Shown here piece after piece: positions 28,340-37,767 of a stretch of DNA of 64,000 bases. The DNA is from Colwellia sp. 12G3 (GTDB taxonomy: Bacteria; Pseudomonadota; Gammaproteobacteria; Enterobacterales; Alteromonadaceae): positions 62,001 through 126,000 of the forward strand of contig NZ_PJAQ01000068.1 in assembly GCF_002836775.1 (NCBI RefSeq). The letters are read 5' to 3'. Below the pieces are notes generated by a model that saw only the letters and a program-made list of their open reading frames with translations, was not told the origin of the DNA and made no database searches. A program made the position numbers and the translations under genes. Numbering within the stretch: position 1 is the first letter of the stretch; each line of letters begins with the position of its first letter.

Positions 28340-29056
28340 ATGAGCCGAAGTATTGCAATCGTTGAAGACGATATTTCCATTAGAAAAAATTATACTGAGC
28401 TTTTAGAAAAGCAAGGTTATAAAGTGCAAGCCTACAGTAATCGCAAACAAGCTCAGCTTGCCTTAACAGAGAAATTGCCTGACTTGGCCATCATTGATAT
28501 TGGTTTAGAAGATGAAATCGATGGTGGATTTACCTTGTGCCAAGCGTTACGTCAATTGTCGAGTTCATTACCTATTATTTTTCTAACAGCTCGTGACAAT
28601 GACTTTGACACGGTAAGTGGGTTAAGAATGGGCGCAGATGATTATTTAACTAAAGACATTAGTTTACCGCACATGCTCGCCCGAATTGCGGCACTGTTTA
28701 GACGAATTGAGGCAAGCCATAAACCCACCAGTAATGATGATAATATTGTAACCGGTTCACTCACTTTATGTCTTGAACGCATGTTGGTTCATTGGCAACA
28801 ACAGTTAATTGAACTTACTGTTACCGAATTTTGGTTAGTACATTCTTTAATTAAAGTTCCAGGGCATGTTAAAAGCCGTCAGCAACTCATGGAAGATGCC
28901 AAAGTGTATGTTGATGACAGCACTATTACTTCTCATATCAAACGTATTCGTAAAAAATTCATCTTGTTAGACAATGATTTTGACTGTATCGACGCGGTTT
29001 ACGGTATGGGTTATCGATGGAAAGCTGAGAAAGCGGCTGATGGTAAAGTTAATTAA
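28340..29056 (+). CDS. pdsR: Response regulator of the dedicated sortase system
   Basis: 238 residues of the OmpR class: a receiver domain (about 4-120) with acidic pair EDD (9-11), phospho-acceptor Asp53 in LAIIDIGLED and conserved LTARDND; then a winged-helix DNA-binding domain (about 135-232; TVTEFWLVHSLIKVPGHVKSRQQLM, YGMGYRWK). It is followed after 2 bases by the kinase gene. It likely controls the divergent pdsO/target/sortase genes in response to PdsS. Confidence 0.92.
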   Translation: MSRSIAIVEDDISIRKNYTELLEKQGYKVQAYSNRKQAQLALTEKLPDLAIIDIGLEDEIDGGFTLCQALRQLSSSLPIIFLTARDNDFDTVSGLRMGADDYLTKDISLPHMLARIAALFRRIEASHKPTSNDDNIVTGSLTLCLERMLVHWQQQLIELTVTEFWLVHSLIKVPGHVKSRQQLMEDAKVYVDDSTITSHIKRIRKKFILLDNDFDCIDAVYGMGYRWKAEKAADGKVN

Positions 29057-29058
29057 CC

Positions 29059-31290
29059 ATGAAATTTAATCGTTTTTCCTTTCGCTTTGGTTTAAGAATA
29101 AAGTTATTTTTACTTTCTTTGTTTTTATTCGCGATCCCATTATTAGGTTATCAATACGTATGGGAAATGGAAAAGTATTTACGTATTGGCCAAGAAAAAA
29201 CCTTAATGGGTACAGTACGTGCTGTTGCAACGGCTCTGCACGAACGACCAAATTTATTTAATCGACAAGCCAGTTTCTTACCTACGGTACAAAAAGGCCG
29301 TGATCTATACGCCTACCCTATTGTTGATCCTATCCAGCTCGACGGAAAATTAGATGATTGGCATAATCAACATAGAGCATTAAATTATCAACAAGATTAT
29401 TTAATTGAAGGACATGATATTTATCAAGCGCAAAGTCTCTCTTTTAAACATATGGTGGGTAAATACCGTGATCATCTGTATGCCTATTTTTCGGTAATCG
29501 ACGACAGCGTTGTTTATAGAGCTGAAAACAGTTTAAAAATAGATAAAAATGATTTATTACAAATTGCATTTATTACTCCTGCGGGTGATTTTCGTCGCTA
29601 TATTATCTCAACTAAAGCGCCTGGCTGGGTAACCGCTTATCAGATTGATACTCATTCATCCGTTGGCTCATCCGACAGCTCATATGATAGCTCATACGGT
29701 AATAAACCTTTAGCTCCAGAGCCGAGAATTCAGGGCATGTGGATTGAAACAGAGCGAGGTTACACTATTGAATTACGACTACCGTTAACCTTGTTAGGAA
29801 GCCAATTAAGTTTCGCCATTAGTGACATTGATCAGCATCGTAAAGAACAAAAAATTACCCTAGGCACTTCACCCTTTAAACAAGCAGATCAATTAGGCAC
29901 CGTTTTATTACCCTCACCTGAAATTGAACGCATTTTAAAAGGCTTAGATCATACTGAATCGCGTATATGGGTGGTCGATAAACATGGTCGCGTATTAGCC
30001 AAAGCGGGTGATATTAAAAACTCAGATGGAGTTTGGGGGAAAATGACTAAACCAGAACTTACTGATACTTGGTATCGCCCACTTCAGCAGCAGTTATTAG
30101 CAATATATGACAAAATTTTAACAACACCACCTAAAGATTTTAATGATCAACTTTATGATGTTGCCCATTTGCAAGGTAGTCATCTCACCAAGGCACTCAA
30201 TGGTAAACGCGGGGCAACTTGGCGGTTAACAACAGACAATAAAGCAGTTATTTTATCTGCGGCTTATCCTATTTACAGTGACGGCGAAGTAAAAGGTGCG
30301 GTCATTGCAGAAGAAACCACCAATGGTATTAGAACCTTAAGAAATCAAGCATTACAAAGTTGGTTTAACGTTATTCTGGCCGTAATGGGGCTAGGCACAT
30401 TTGCCTTGTTTGTTTTTGCATCTCGCACGTCAAACCGAATTCGTGCCTTACGTAATCAAACGGAACAAGCGATTGATGAGCAAGGTAAAATAATTCACCC
30501 TATTGCAATGAGTAAGGCATCTGATGAAGTTGGCGATTTACAGCGTACTTTCGCTTTAATGGTGCAACGCTTAAGTCAATATACACAATACCTTCAAGGC
30601 ATGTCGGCAAGTTTATCACATGAATTAAGAACGCCAGTAGCCGTGGTAAAATCGTCACTTGAGTCGTTAGAGCTAGATTTACCTGCCAGCCAAAATAATG
30701 TTTATATGCACCGAGCAAAAGAAGGTGTTAATCGCTTATCGACAATTTTAACCTTAATGAGTGAAGCGACCCGTTTAGAGCAGAGTTTACAAAATACAGA
30801 GAAAGTAAGTTATGCCATTGACGAGGTTGTTTCGGGTTGCGTGCAAGGTTATCAGTTAACGCAACCTCAGCAAGATTTTACCTTATCAATCGACTCATTT
30901 AACGATAATTCTAACGATAACCTTAACGAAAATAAGGTTAATGGTGGGCCCGAACTATTGGCGCAACTTTTAGATAAGTTACTTGCTAATGCCGTAGAGT
31001 TTTCGACGATAGATACCACTATTGATATAAAACTAACCCTTAAAAATGGTTACTTTATTTTAACCATTAGTAATATAGGTGAGTTATTACCGAACGCGAT
31101 GCAAGATCGTTTATTTGATTCGATGGTGTCTGTCCGTAAAGGTAAGCAAGACCCACAACCGCATTTAGGCTTAGGACTCTACATTGCTCAGTTAATTGCA
31201 CAGTTTCATCTTGGCAGCGTTGAGCTAGTTAATAATGAAAATGCGACCGGTGTTGATGCCATAGTAACTATTCCTTCAGCAAAAAAATAA
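29059..31290 (+). CDS. pdsS: Sensor histidine kinase of the dedicated sortase system, with CBM9/DOMON-like sensor
   Basis: 743 residues: first membrane helix about 11-30, a large periplasmic region, second helix about 432-452, then HAMP, HisKA with SLSHELRTPVAVVKSSL (phospho-acceptor His near 525) and HATPase_c with LLDKLLANAVEFS and PHLGLGLYIAQLIAQFHLG. The periplasmic region has a carbohydrate-binding-like module (about 90-265), seen from DPIQLDGKLDDWHNQHRA at its start, KNDLLQIAFITPAGDFRRY in the middle and TIELRLPLTLLGSQLSFAISDID at its end. These features fit CBM9/DOMON folds that bind sugars or haem. The sensed signal is unknown. It pairs with PdsR. Confidence 0.9.
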   Translation: MKFNRFSFRFGLRIKLFLLSLFLFAIPLLGYQYVWEMEKYLRIGQEKTLMGTVRAVATALHERPNLFNRQASFLPTVQKGRDLYAYPIVDPIQLDGKLDDWHNQHRALNYQQDYLIEGHDIYQAQSLSFKHMVGKYRDHLYAYFSVIDDSVVYRAENSLKIDKNDLLQIAFITPAGDFRRYIISTKAPGWVTAYQIDTHSSVGSSDSSYDSSYGNKPLAPEPRIQGMWIETERGYTIELRLPLTLLGSQLSFAISDIDQHRKEQKITLGTSPFKQADQLGTVLLPSPEIERILKGLDHTESRIWVVDKHGRVLAKAGDIKNSDGVWGKMTKPELTDTWYRPLQQQLLAIYDKILTTPPKDFNDQLYDVAHLQGSHLTKALNGKRGATWRLTTDNKAVILSAAYPIYSDGEVKGAVIAEETTNGIRTLRNQALQSWFNVILAVMGLGTFALFVFASRTSNRIRALRNQTEQAIDEQGKIIHPIAMSKASDEVGDLQRTFALMVQRLSQYTQYLQGMSASLSHELRTPVAVVKSSLESLELDLPASQNNVYMHRAKEGVNRLSTILTLMSEATRLEQSLQNTEKVSYAIDEVVSGCVQGYQLTQPQQDFTLSIDSFNDNSNDNLNENKVNGGPELLAQLLDKLLANAVEFSTIDTTIDIKLTLKNGYFILTISNIGELLPNAMQDRLFDSMVSVRKGKQDPQPHLGLGLYIAQLIAQFHLGSVELVNNENATGVDAIVTIPSAKK

Positions 31291-31330
31291 AAAAACGTAT
31301 ATTTATGTTTGGTTGAACCAGACAAAGAAA

Positions 31331-31370
31331 AGCGCAATATAGTCGTTAAGTGGCTATATTGCGCTAAAAA
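31331..31370 (-). terminator. Hairpin between pdsS and the TonB-dependent receptor gene
   Basis: Perfect 12-base stem AGCGCAATATAG / CTATATTGCGCT (31331-31342 with 31354-31365). U-rich on the minus-strand exit side (TTTCTTTG), so it mainly serves the receptor gene; it may also help stop the converging pdsS transcript. Confidence 0.65.
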
Positions 31371-31448
31371 CTAATATACATTAAACACATCTTAAAAAGC
31401 TAAAAACACTGCTAATTTTGCGCTCAACAGTATCTAAATAATTAACCA

Positions 31449-34139
31449 TTAAAATTCATATTTATAACTCAATTCCATTATTGTACCGACTTCTTTAGAG
31501 CGGACTGTTATATCGGATTGAGTAACATCCTGACCTTCACCTAGTATATTTTTAACTTTTAATTTAATGGTTGAATCAAAACTTGGATAATATGTATACA
31601 CAACATCTAATGAATTAAATGGTTGTTCAAAGGCATCTTCACGCCCACCAACGCCGGAAGCCAGTATACGCTCACCAAAAACATTATATAAAAGTGAACC
31701 AGAGTGATTACCGTTATCAGAATCATAACCTAACTGAAAATTCACCACATACTTTGAATGACCAGTCATCCTTTTAGTTGAATTTGTTAAATTCCCTGCA
31801 TAAGCAGGATCAATAGAGACTTCTGAATCACTCAACGTAATATTACCAGAGGTAAATAATCCACTAGTAAGCCAAGTTAGGCTATGTAGCCATTCCATTT
31901 CAATACCATACACTTCGGCTGTCTCACCATTAACAAATGTCATGGTGTAATCTTCATCGCCAACCGACAATACATTTTCAATAGGTGATTCAATATCTTT
32001 ATAGAAAGCAGCAATACTATAATTATCGCCATTATCGCCATAATATTCGAAACGGGCGTCATAGTTTTTCAATGGACTACTTTCCAAGCCGCTTCTACCG
32101 ATAGTTCGAATATCGGTTAGAGGGTCATAGTAAGCCACTGGCACAACCTCACGTATATCTGGGCGCACTACCGTTTCACCATAACCAATACGTATTTGAT
32201 AATGACTATCCGCCACGTATGTCATTGACAATGCAGGGAAAAAATCATGAGATAAAATAGTGCCATCTTCTATTTTTTCTGGAGAGAAAAATATATCTAA
32301 CTCAGCTTTTGAAAAAATCAAACTTGATGTACCAACAGAAACTTGCTTGAATTCTTCATATCGTATGCCGCCACTAATGCGCCATTTATTATCATAAAAC
32401 ACATCAAATTCACCATAATAGGCATCGATTTTCTGCGCGGCTAAATAATCATCGGCATCTGGAGCCGTTGGTTCATTAAAATCAACTAAGAATGAGTGAG
32501 TATCAACTAATTCGTCAGTAAGGTAACTCGTAATACCTAAGACCCTATCTTCATTATTATTAACAGGTATAAAAACCCCTGAATCATTATTTACCGCAAA
32601 AGAAGAAGTATTATAAAGCCGAGCTTTATCGGTAAAGTCATAACCAGCCTTAAACTCCATTTGATAATTACCGACATAGACCGGTAGCACTAAATTACCA
32701 CCATAAGACTTTACATTGTCCTCTAGATCGATAAAAGAATATACCGCTCGATTATCATCACCCGACACTTCTGATTTACTGTATTCACCGTCAATATAAC
32801 TGTCATCAAATTTATACGTTACATCAATTGGGATTTCAGTTTTTGCCGTCGACTCAGTGTATTGCCAATCAAAACCTAAACCGCCATAATCTAAAAAAGT
32901 ATGTTGGCCAATAGCTTGTGTTATACGTAATTCACGATCTTCATAACTAAACTCATGAACTCTATCTGCTTGACCATTACCAAAAATAGTATTCACTGTA
33001 CTGCCATTAGGGCTTTGTGAAATACCTACTTCAGTTGTATCATCAGAATCAGCTAAATAAATTTCGGATAAAGACACACTATGGGTATCAATTTCATAAC
33101 CAAGACTTAATACTCCGCTTAGCCGTTCACTTTCTGTGGTAACTAAAGACTCTGTTGCGGTATTAAAACAAGAGTTGGCGATATCTGCTGTTGTTAATAA
33201 TTGCTGGCTACAATCGTCAGAAAAATTTTCGCTTAGTACCGCTTGAAATTTATTTGAGCTGTCCCACTCATTTTTATATGAGCCTGCCAATAAAAAGCCA
33301 ATTTGACCACCAAACCAGTTTTCATCAAAGCTATTACCAATATGAGCTTTAATGCCGTAATTTGGATCTAACGACTCCTCAGTCATTTCCATATTACGCG
33401 GTAAAGATTTTAATAAGTCGCTATTAATAACTCTTGCTTGGTCAGCTTTATCGTCACCGACTAAATGATCATTATTGATAATACTACGTAGGCTAAAATC
33501 CCCTTTATATTGAACAATAGCGTTATTTAGTAGCTCTGGAATTCCATCATCATTACGATTGTAGGTATTGCCAGAGCCTGAATTGGAATTGTATCCCGCA
33601 CCTAATTCAATACCTGCAGTAAAATCTTTTGGTACTGTCTTAGTACGAATATCAACATTACCACCGCCAAATGCTGCAGGCATAGAAGGAGAGTAAACTT
33701 TTTGCACGGATAAACTTTCTATAATACTTGCAGGAAAAATGTCTAACGGTACAACATTCCTTGTCAAATCTGGGCTTGGAATACTGGCTCCGTTTAAACG
33801 CGCACTTGAGTAACGTTCACCCAAACCACGCACATAAATAAACTTGCCATCAACCAAGGTTAACCCTGTAACACGACGTAATGCCGAAGCAGCATCACTA
33901 TCGCCTGTTCTTGACATTTCATCTGCGCCTAATATATCAGCAACAAAAGCTTGATTTTTTCTTTCTTCAATTACTGCGGCAGCACTACCTTTTAAACGAC
34001 TAGCGACTACAACAACTTCTTCCATTCCGTCTTGTTGAGCTTGTGTATCTTGCTCTTGAGCATGAAGGGTATTGGTGTACGATAACAATCCCAAACTGAC
34101 TGCAAGCGTCACTTTTTTGAGTTTATTTTGAGTTTTCAT
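31449..34139 (-). CDS. TonB-dependent outer-membrane receptor
   Basis: 896 residues. Signal peptide (1-27, ending LHAQEQ), TonB box MEEVVVVASR (39-48), plug domain (about 55-185; GLTLVDGKFIYVRGLGERYS, PAAFGGGNVDIRTKT) and a C-terminal beta-barrel ending in the aromatic LSYKYEF typical of outer-membrane porins. It imports a ligand using energy from the TonB system. The class resembles receptors that handle carbohydrates or other organic compounds more than siderophore receptors, but the ligand cannot be named. It follows the lipoprotein gene on the same strand after a hairpin, suggesting related function. Confidence 0.9.
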   Translation of the reverse strand: MKTQNKLKKVTLAVSLGLLSYTNTLHAQEQDTQAQQDGMEEVVVVASRLKGSAAAVIEERKNQAFVADILGADEMSRTGDSDAASALRRVTGLTLVDGKFIYVRGLGERYSSARLNGASIPSPDLTRNVVPLDIFPASIIESLSVQKVYSPSMPAAFGGGNVDIRTKTVPKDFTAGIELGAGYNSNSGSGNTYNRNDDGIPELLNNAIVQYKGDFSLRSIINNDHLVGDDKADQARVINSDLLKSLPRNMEMTEESLDPNYGIKAHIGNSFDENWFGGQIGFLLAGSYKNEWDSSNKFQAVLSENFSDDCSQQLLTTADIANSCFNTATESLVTTESERLSGVLSLGYEIDTHSVSLSEIYLADSDDTTEVGISQSPNGSTVNTIFGNGQADRVHEFSYEDRELRITQAIGQHTFLDYGGLGFDWQYTESTAKTEIPIDVTYKFDDSYIDGEYSKSEVSGDDNRAVYSFIDLEDNVKSYGGNLVLPVYVGNYQMEFKAGYDFTDKARLYNTSSFAVNNDSGVFIPVNNNEDRVLGITSYLTDELVDTHSFLVDFNEPTAPDADDYLAAQKIDAYYGEFDVFYDNKWRISGGIRYEEFKQVSVGTSSLIFSKAELDIFFSPEKIEDGTILSHDFFPALSMTYVADSHYQIRIGYGETVVRPDIREVVPVAYYDPLTDIRTIGRSGLESSPLKNYDARFEYYGDNGDNYSIAAFYKDIESPIENVLSVGDEDYTMTFVNGETAEVYGIEMEWLHSLTWLTSGLFTSGNITLSDSEVSIDPAYAGNLTNSTKRMTGHSKYVVNFQLGYDSDNGNHSGSLLYNVFGERILASGVGGREDAFEQPFNSLDVVYTYYPSFDSTIKLKVKNILGEGQDVTQSDITVRSKEVGTIMELSYKYEF

Positions 34140-34161
34140 ATGGAAATTCTATCCTCAAATA

Positions 34162-34205
34162 AAAAATAGGCACACCACGCATATAACCAGTAGGTACCTA
34201 TTTTT
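34162..34205. terminator. Stem-loop between the lipoprotein and receptor genes
   Basis: AAAAATAGG (34162-34170) pairs with CCTATTTTT (34197-34205). T-rich exit on the minus strand. It could partly end the upstream lipoprotein transcript. Confidence 0.55.
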
Positions 34206-34267
34206 ATAAGCTATTCTTTATAAAAATTTACAAAAGCACTTTGTAAATTAGTGTAGAGAAACTGAGA

Positions 34268-35941
34268 TTAATCTAGATCTGCGGCAGTAATTGCTGTTTC
34301 TACCCACTTATACCAATCTGAACCAGTGTCTTGGTCTGAAACAGCTCCAACATGACTTACTGTTTCAAAGAAACTGTCATTTAACGAAGATAAGTCATTT
34401 GCTGTTACTGTGATGTCTGTAGACGAAGTGTTTGTTGCAAAACCATTAGCAACAAGTACTGAAGCATTGCCACCTATACGTTCGTTGGCGCCGCTATTAT
34501 CAAACCAATCTGTTTTCGCTGTACCTTGTAATGCAACTGGCGCTTTACTACCAAAAACACTGTCGCCTTTAAATTCATTGATACAAGCCATTGCTGAGCT
34601 AGTGAAAGAAAGGGTGTCTGCATTTTTTTCGCCGTCGCTCTTAAACTGCACACAATCAGTACCATTGGTACCGTCATTTTTTACCATCAATACGTTGTAG
34701 TACATGCCTTTAATAGCATCATCAAATTTAAATGCTTGTGAAGGGTCACCGTCACGTAAAGACTTACCGTCAGTAGTAATAACTGTTACGTTGGCAATAA
34801 TTGGGTTAGATGCTGGTGCTTGACTATATTCTGCACCGGAGTTTTTCTCACCATCTGTTTCAAAACCATTATTTCCCATGAATAATGGCGTGCCTGCAGG
34901 AAATATTTCTTCTGGTTTTTCTTCAACGCCATTTTCAACAATAGCCGGACTAATAACTTCTTTCTTACTTTTAACCGTGCCATGCTTAACTACGATAAAT
35001 TGTGCTTTACCCTGCCAACCACCATCAATATCAATGCCATCATCTTGAGTATCAGTTACTACAATATGCTTAAGTGTGGCTGCACCACCAAAAAACTCAA
35101 TGCCGTCATCAAAACCTTGGTGAATGTGTATATAATCGAAAGAAGTACCTGAGCCAACACCGTTTAATGTAAGTGAGTTAAGGTCGTCGCCTGCACCGCC
35201 TGTTTTAGGTCCAGAGCCTGCATACCAAATTTTAGCGTACTGAATGGTGCCACTATTATCAGTATTGTCATTGCCGCCAAAGTGACTTAACACACCTTCT
35301 GTAGGTGCATTACAAGTACCTGCATCACGTGATACATCAGTACATTGATTAGTAATACCAAAACCGTTAATTATAATACCACCCCAATCAGCAAATTGAG
35401 GACCATCACCAACGACATCTAAACGGTCATAAGCATTAGTAGAAGTAAAGTTGATAGGTTTATCAATGGTACCAACCGCATTAATTTTAGCACCTCGAGC
35501 AACACGAATAATCGCTTCACCAGAATCAAATGCTAAATTAGCACCTGCAGCAATAGTTAATGTGGGTCCATTAGCCGCTACCGTACAGGAAGTTGTAGTA
35601 TTACAGTCTTTACCAATTAATAATGCACCGCTAAAAACATGCACTCCATCACTTTCAAGCTCAGCAAAAGTTAAATCTTCAGTTACTTCAACATTTTTAC
35701 TAGCAAAAGCAGCGCTATAAGAACAATCTTGGCCATCAAAAGCACCTTGTAAATCACCACGTGTAGCACATGGGTTGGTATCGCCAACAGGAGGTGTAGT
35801 GTTACCTGAATTGTTGGTACTATTGTCAATACTATTGTCATTTACTGTAGGTGTAACATTAATGTCTCCACCACAACCTGCCAACGCTAATGCACCTGCA
35901 ACGATACTTACTTGAAATATTTGTTTTAATTTAATTTGCAT
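34268..35941 (-). CDS. Surface lipoprotein paired with the TonB-dependent receptor
   Basis: 557 residues from ATG 35941, chosen because the lipoprotein signal (lipobox LALAGC, Cys23) and the GGAG/AGAG sites fit there; the frame extends further upstream to 36004 without support. After a Asn/Thr-rich linker comes a chain with beta-helix-like turns (SGEAIIRVARGAKINAVGTIDKP, IHIHQGFDDGIEFFGGAATLKHIVVTDTQDDGIDIDGGWQGKAQF). Acidic Asp/Gly motifs may bind calcium. The fold looks like a right-handed parallel beta-helix. Homologues next to TonB receptors occur in marine bacteria, in my recollection without known function. A role in capturing the receptor's ligand is inference. Confidence 0.72.
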   Translation of the reverse strand: MQIKLKQIFQVSIVAGALALAGCGGDINVTPTVNDNSIDNSTNNSGNTTPPVGDTNPCATRGDLQGAFDGQDCSYSAAFASKNVEVTEDLTFAELESDGVHVFSGALLIGKDCNTTTSCTVAANGPTLTIAAGANLAFDSGEAIIRVARGAKINAVGTIDKPINFTSTNAYDRLDVVGDGPQFADWGGIIINGFGITNQCTDVSRDAGTCNAPTEGVLSHFGGNDNTDNSGTIQYAKIWYAGSGPKTGGAGDDLNSLTLNGVGSGTSFDYIHIHQGFDDGIEFFGGAATLKHIVVTDTQDDGIDIDGGWQGKAQFIVVKHGTVKSKKEVISPAIVENGVEEKPEEIFPAGTPLFMGNNGFETDGEKNSGAEYSQAPASNPIIANVTVITTDGKSLRDGDPSQAFKFDDAIKGMYYNVLMVKNDGTNGTDCVQFKSDGEKNADTLSFTSSAMACINEFKGDSVFGSKAPVALQGTAKTDWFDNSGANERIGGNASVLVANGFATNTSSTDITVTANDLSSLNDSFFETVSHVGAVSDQDTGSDWYKWVETAITAADLD

Positions 35942-36062
35942 TTTATCTCTGCTCCGCGGAGTTATAATTGTTAAAATATGTAAACCTGAGTAATTGCCCG
36001 ACATGCTACAAGAGAAAAATGACAGAAATGTTTTAGAAGTGTGACTATTTGATGTTGTTAAT

Positions 36063-36087
36063 ATTTCATAAAAATGACAGTGACTGG
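36063..36087 (-). promoter_or_regulatory. Pho-box-like half sites upstream of the lipoprotein gene (weak)
   Basis: On the minus strand CTGTCAT occurs at 36080-36074 and again at 36025-36019; each is followed by TTTT. CTGTCAT is the half-site of PhoB boxes, but the second half-site at 11-base spacing is poor in both. Suggestive only. Confidence 0.2.
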
Positions 36088-36100
36088 TAAAGTAGGGTAC

Positions 36101-36122
36101 AAAAAAAGCGCCGAAGCGCTTT
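36101..36122 (-). terminator. Terminator of the ammonium transporter gene
   Basis: Stem AAAGCGC / GCGCTTT (36105-36111 with 36116-36122), a UUCG loop on the minus strand and a seven-base U-run. It lies 69 bases past the stop. Confidence 0.88.
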
Positions 36123-36190
36123 ATTTAAAGGGGTTGTAAAGAAGTTACCAACGACTAACAATCGATTATTTATCTTCCTTGTAAAGACTC

Positions 36191-37492
36191 TTACAAATGA
36201 TAACCTGATTCTTCATGTGCAGACTGATCTAACCCGTTAACTTCTTGCTCTTCATCAACACGTAAACCGCCCGTCATTAAACTAACCAATTTAAGAATAA
36301 TATAGGTAACTATTGCGGTATAAATGAATGTAGAAACGATACCAATAAGTTGTACTCCGACTTGCTCAGCCATAGTAGCAATACCCTCAGCAAAACCATA
36401 ACCACTAAACACTCCAAGGCTGGTTGCTGAGAAAACACCGACTAATAGCGTACCTAAAATACCACCGACACCATGGACAGGAAATACATCGAGGGAATCA
36501 TCAATTTTTAATTTTTGCTTAATATAAACGGTTGAATAAAAACAAACAAAACCTGCACTGATACCAATAACCAATGCGCCGCCAGGGCCTACAAAACCTG
36601 AAGCGGGTGTAATTGTTCCCAAACCAGCAACCATACCCGTAACAGCACCTAAAACACTAGCCTTGCCAAATTTTTTCCATTCAATAGCAGCCCAAGTTAG
36701 GGTACCTGCTGCGGCTGAAATATGCGTAACGAGCATAGCCATAGAAGCATCGCCGTTAGCCGTTAACGCACTACCACCATTAAAACCAAACCAACCTACC
36801 CAGAGCATACCCGCACCAGTAACTGTCATTGTTAAGTTATGTGGCAACATAGGTGTTTTAGGGAATCCTCGACGAGGACCAACAACCACTGCCGCAACCA
36901 AGGCGGCGGTACCTGCAGTAATATGTACTACAATACCGCCGGCAAAATCATAAACGCCCATTTGCGCTAACCAACCGCCTCCCCAAACCCAATGGGTAAC
37001 GGGGGCATAAACAGCCAATAACCAAATACCACTAAACAGCAACACTGAGGAAAACTTCATTCGCTCGGCAAAACCACCAATAATTAGCGCAGGAGTTATA
37101 ATCGCAAAAGTCATTTGAAAGAGCATAAATAAACTTTCAGGAATGTCTCCTGATAAAGTATCTTTAGGAATACCATGCATCATCACTTTACTGAAATCAC
37201 CAATAAAGGCATTACCTTCAGTAAAAGCTAAGCTGTAGCCGACCAATAACCATAAAATTGAAGATATTGAACCGATAGCAAAACATTGCATTAAAATTGA
37301 AAGTACATTCTTTTTACGGACCAAACCACCGTAAAAGAGCGCTAATCCCGGTAAGGTCATCAATAAAACTAATGCGGTGGATGTTAATATCCAACTAGTG
37401 TTTGCCCCATTAAGTTGAGCCTCCTCTGCCCACACAATAGTGGGGAAAAATAGGCTTAGTAAAGTTAAACACAAGATTAAGGCTTTGCTCAT
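36191..37492 (-). CDS. amt: Ammonium transporter (Amt/MEP/Rh family)
   Basis: About 433 residues: signal peptide (ending IVWAEE) followed by 11 membrane helices. Hallmarks: AEEAQLNGANTSWILTSTALVLLM, GGLVRKKNVLSILMQCF, DFAGGIVVHITAGTAALV with the pore His, and HGVGGILGTLLVG with the second pore His. Transports ammonium/ammonia across the inner membrane. No glnK gene is adjacent, unlike many species. I prefer ATG 37492, which has GGAAA just upstream; ATG 37504 is in frame and possible. Family assignment is secure. Confidence 0.94.
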   Translation of the reverse strand: MSKALILCLTLLSLFFPTIVWAEEAQLNGANTSWILTSTALVLLMTLPGLALFYGGLVRKKNVLSILMQCFAIGSISSILWLLVGYSLAFTEGNAFIGDFSKVMMHGIPKDTLSGDIPESLFMLFQMTFAIITPALIIGGFAERMKFSSVLLFSGIWLLAVYAPVTHWVWGGGWLAQMGVYDFAGGIVVHITAGTAALVAAVVVGPRRGFPKTPMLPHNLTMTVTGAGMLWVGWFGFNGGSALTANGDASMAMLVTHISAAAGTLTWAAIEWKKFGKASVLGAVTGMVAGLGTITPASGFVGPGGALVIGISAGFVCFYSTVYIKQKLKIDDSLDVFPVHGVGGILGTLLVGVFSATSLGVFSGYGFAEGIATMAEQVGVQLIGIVSTFIYTAIVTYIILKLVSLMTGGLRVDEEQEVNGLDQSAHEESGYHL

Positions 37493-37767
37493 AGTTGTTT
37501 CCATAGTGAATTATTCAATAACTGGACTCTATAAAGCACAAAACAAGCCAAAAAATAACAGACCATTTTTCATGACGTTAGAAAGTACAAGCGTTAATAC
37601 AGTGCCTTGATGCACCATAAAGACCCAAAGACCCGCATCCACCGCCCCTTAATGGTGCGAGCTGCACGAAATAAGTGAGTCTTTTATTTTTCAGGTTAGC
37701 TTGCCTCTCTGATAGCCATTACCTACAATGACTTCCTCACAGTTAATGGCTAACCGACGGTAAGAAG

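Noticed and set aside
35942..36004. 21-residue upstream extension of the surface lipoprotein
   Set aside because: It would put a non-hydrophobic leader before a good lipoprotein signal; GGAG/AGAG sites sit before ATG 35941.
37505..37660. Sigma-54 type promoter for amt (GG...GC elements near 37600-37620)
   Set aside because: The GG and GC dinucleotides are 9 or 12 bases apart rather than 10, and surrounding bases fit poorly.
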